From: Lingula anatina
Lineage: Eukaryota; Brachiopoda; Lingulata; Lingulida; Lingulidae
Reading direction: 5' to 3'
Assembly (NCBI RefSeq): GCF_001039355.2
Contig: NW_019775743.1
Span: 99,418-120,133 of the forward strand
DNA: 20,716 nt
In this document: in pieces, positions 20,183 through 20,716 of the stretch
How positions within the stretch are numbered: the first letter of the stretch is position 1
How the letters are laid out: each line of letters begins with the position of its first letter
Position numbers and translations under genes: made by a program
Notes under the pieces: model-generated
The model's database searches: none
What the model saw: the letters and a program-made list of their open reading frames with translations, nothing else
What the model was told of the DNA's origin: nothing

Positions 20183-20716
20183 GTAAGTACGGGAAAATTG
20201 CCGTTTACTCCAGGAAAATCCAATTTTTAGCCAAAATGAAGAGTTATTATGACTTTAATCAACAGTAATCATTCACCAACCGATAGACTCAGTTTTCATC
20301 AGACACATTGTCTATAATACATGCAGATCATCAATAAGAAAAGAACCGTTCCTATAGTCAAATACAGTACTTGATATTACAAAAAATTATTCATTTCTTT
20401 CATCTTTAAATTTGCAAGCGGAAATTTGATAAAGTGTCCTATAAGTCAATGGTGATGACATATTTCTCTGGATTTTTAGTTCTGTACAGTTGGTTTGATA
20501 GGGCTCCATAAAGCTCGTATGTAAATGTTTTGGTTCAAACATGCTACCTGTTTGCAGAACCGGGCATAAGTGACTGTTCAATATTTGAGTATTGCTGATA
20601 CATACCTAGGGATGTTATGTGACCGTGATGATATGATGATCACTGCCCTTGAAGCCTCATTTTATCACAGTTGCCAGTCTTGTCCTTTGCCTCCCCCCCC
20701 CCCCCCCCCCCCCCCT
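20183..20716. other. Unassigned right end, finishing in a C run
   Basis: No supported gene in the last 530 bases. The window ends with an uninterrupted C run of about 21 bases, probably another sequencing or assembly stop point. Confidence 0.4.

Overview
The window is eukaryotic and metazoan. It is AT-rich, its genes are split by introns with clear GT/AG boundaries, it carries microsatellites and retroelement debris, and it has a tandem C2H2 zinc-finger gene. Family content, short AT-rich introns, an AAGGGAGA-type dispersed word and DNA-transposon ends rich in CAGGGGCGGGTCC suggest a lophotrochozoan, most likely a mollusc such as a bivalve; this is inference. Four single 'n' characters (3392, 8292, 10703, 16190) mark joins or collapsed gaps.

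Layout. Positions 185-4627, minus strand: the 5' part of a nine-exon membrane-protein gene that I reconstruct exon by exon, with consistent splice phases throughout. It encodes a signal-peptide-like start, a transmembrane helix, a PLAT/LH2 domain and two more membrane helices, and it runs off the left edge. This order matches the membrane core of the polycystin-1 family without the large ectodomain. A promoter-like stretch with a CRE and an E-box lies at about 4690-4860. Positions 5067-5321: a DNA-transposon-like remnant with poly-C and poly-G runs. Positions 5861-6249: a 34-bp minisatellite. Positions 6739-9645: a 1.4-1.55 kb tandem duplication with a gap at its centre. Positions 9830-11870: retroelement territory, comprising a (TTTA)n-tailed stretch, an LTR-like block, a (GT)n tract with a gap and a broken non-LTR reverse-transcriptase end. 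Positions 11990-13310: possible terminal exons of an unidentified minus-strand gene. Positions 14245-18140: a 1.95 kb tandem duplication, again with a gap at its centre, that includes the start of a zinc-finger gene. Positions 18102-19340: a 412-residue protein with nine intact C2H2 fingers and two decayed ones. Positions 19740-20182: a promoter-like region with CRE, E-box and two E2F-like words, a nested palindrome and a possible first exon.

The genes do not form a pathway. I see no operon-like or defence-like system. The main biological points are a 'headless' polycystin-like gene and a zinc-finger array in which the core leucine is replaced by cysteine in every intact finger. The main technical point is that three of the four 'n' positions sit exactly between two near-identical copies, which looks like unmerged haplotypes and means apparent duplicated exons and gene starts should not be taken at face value.
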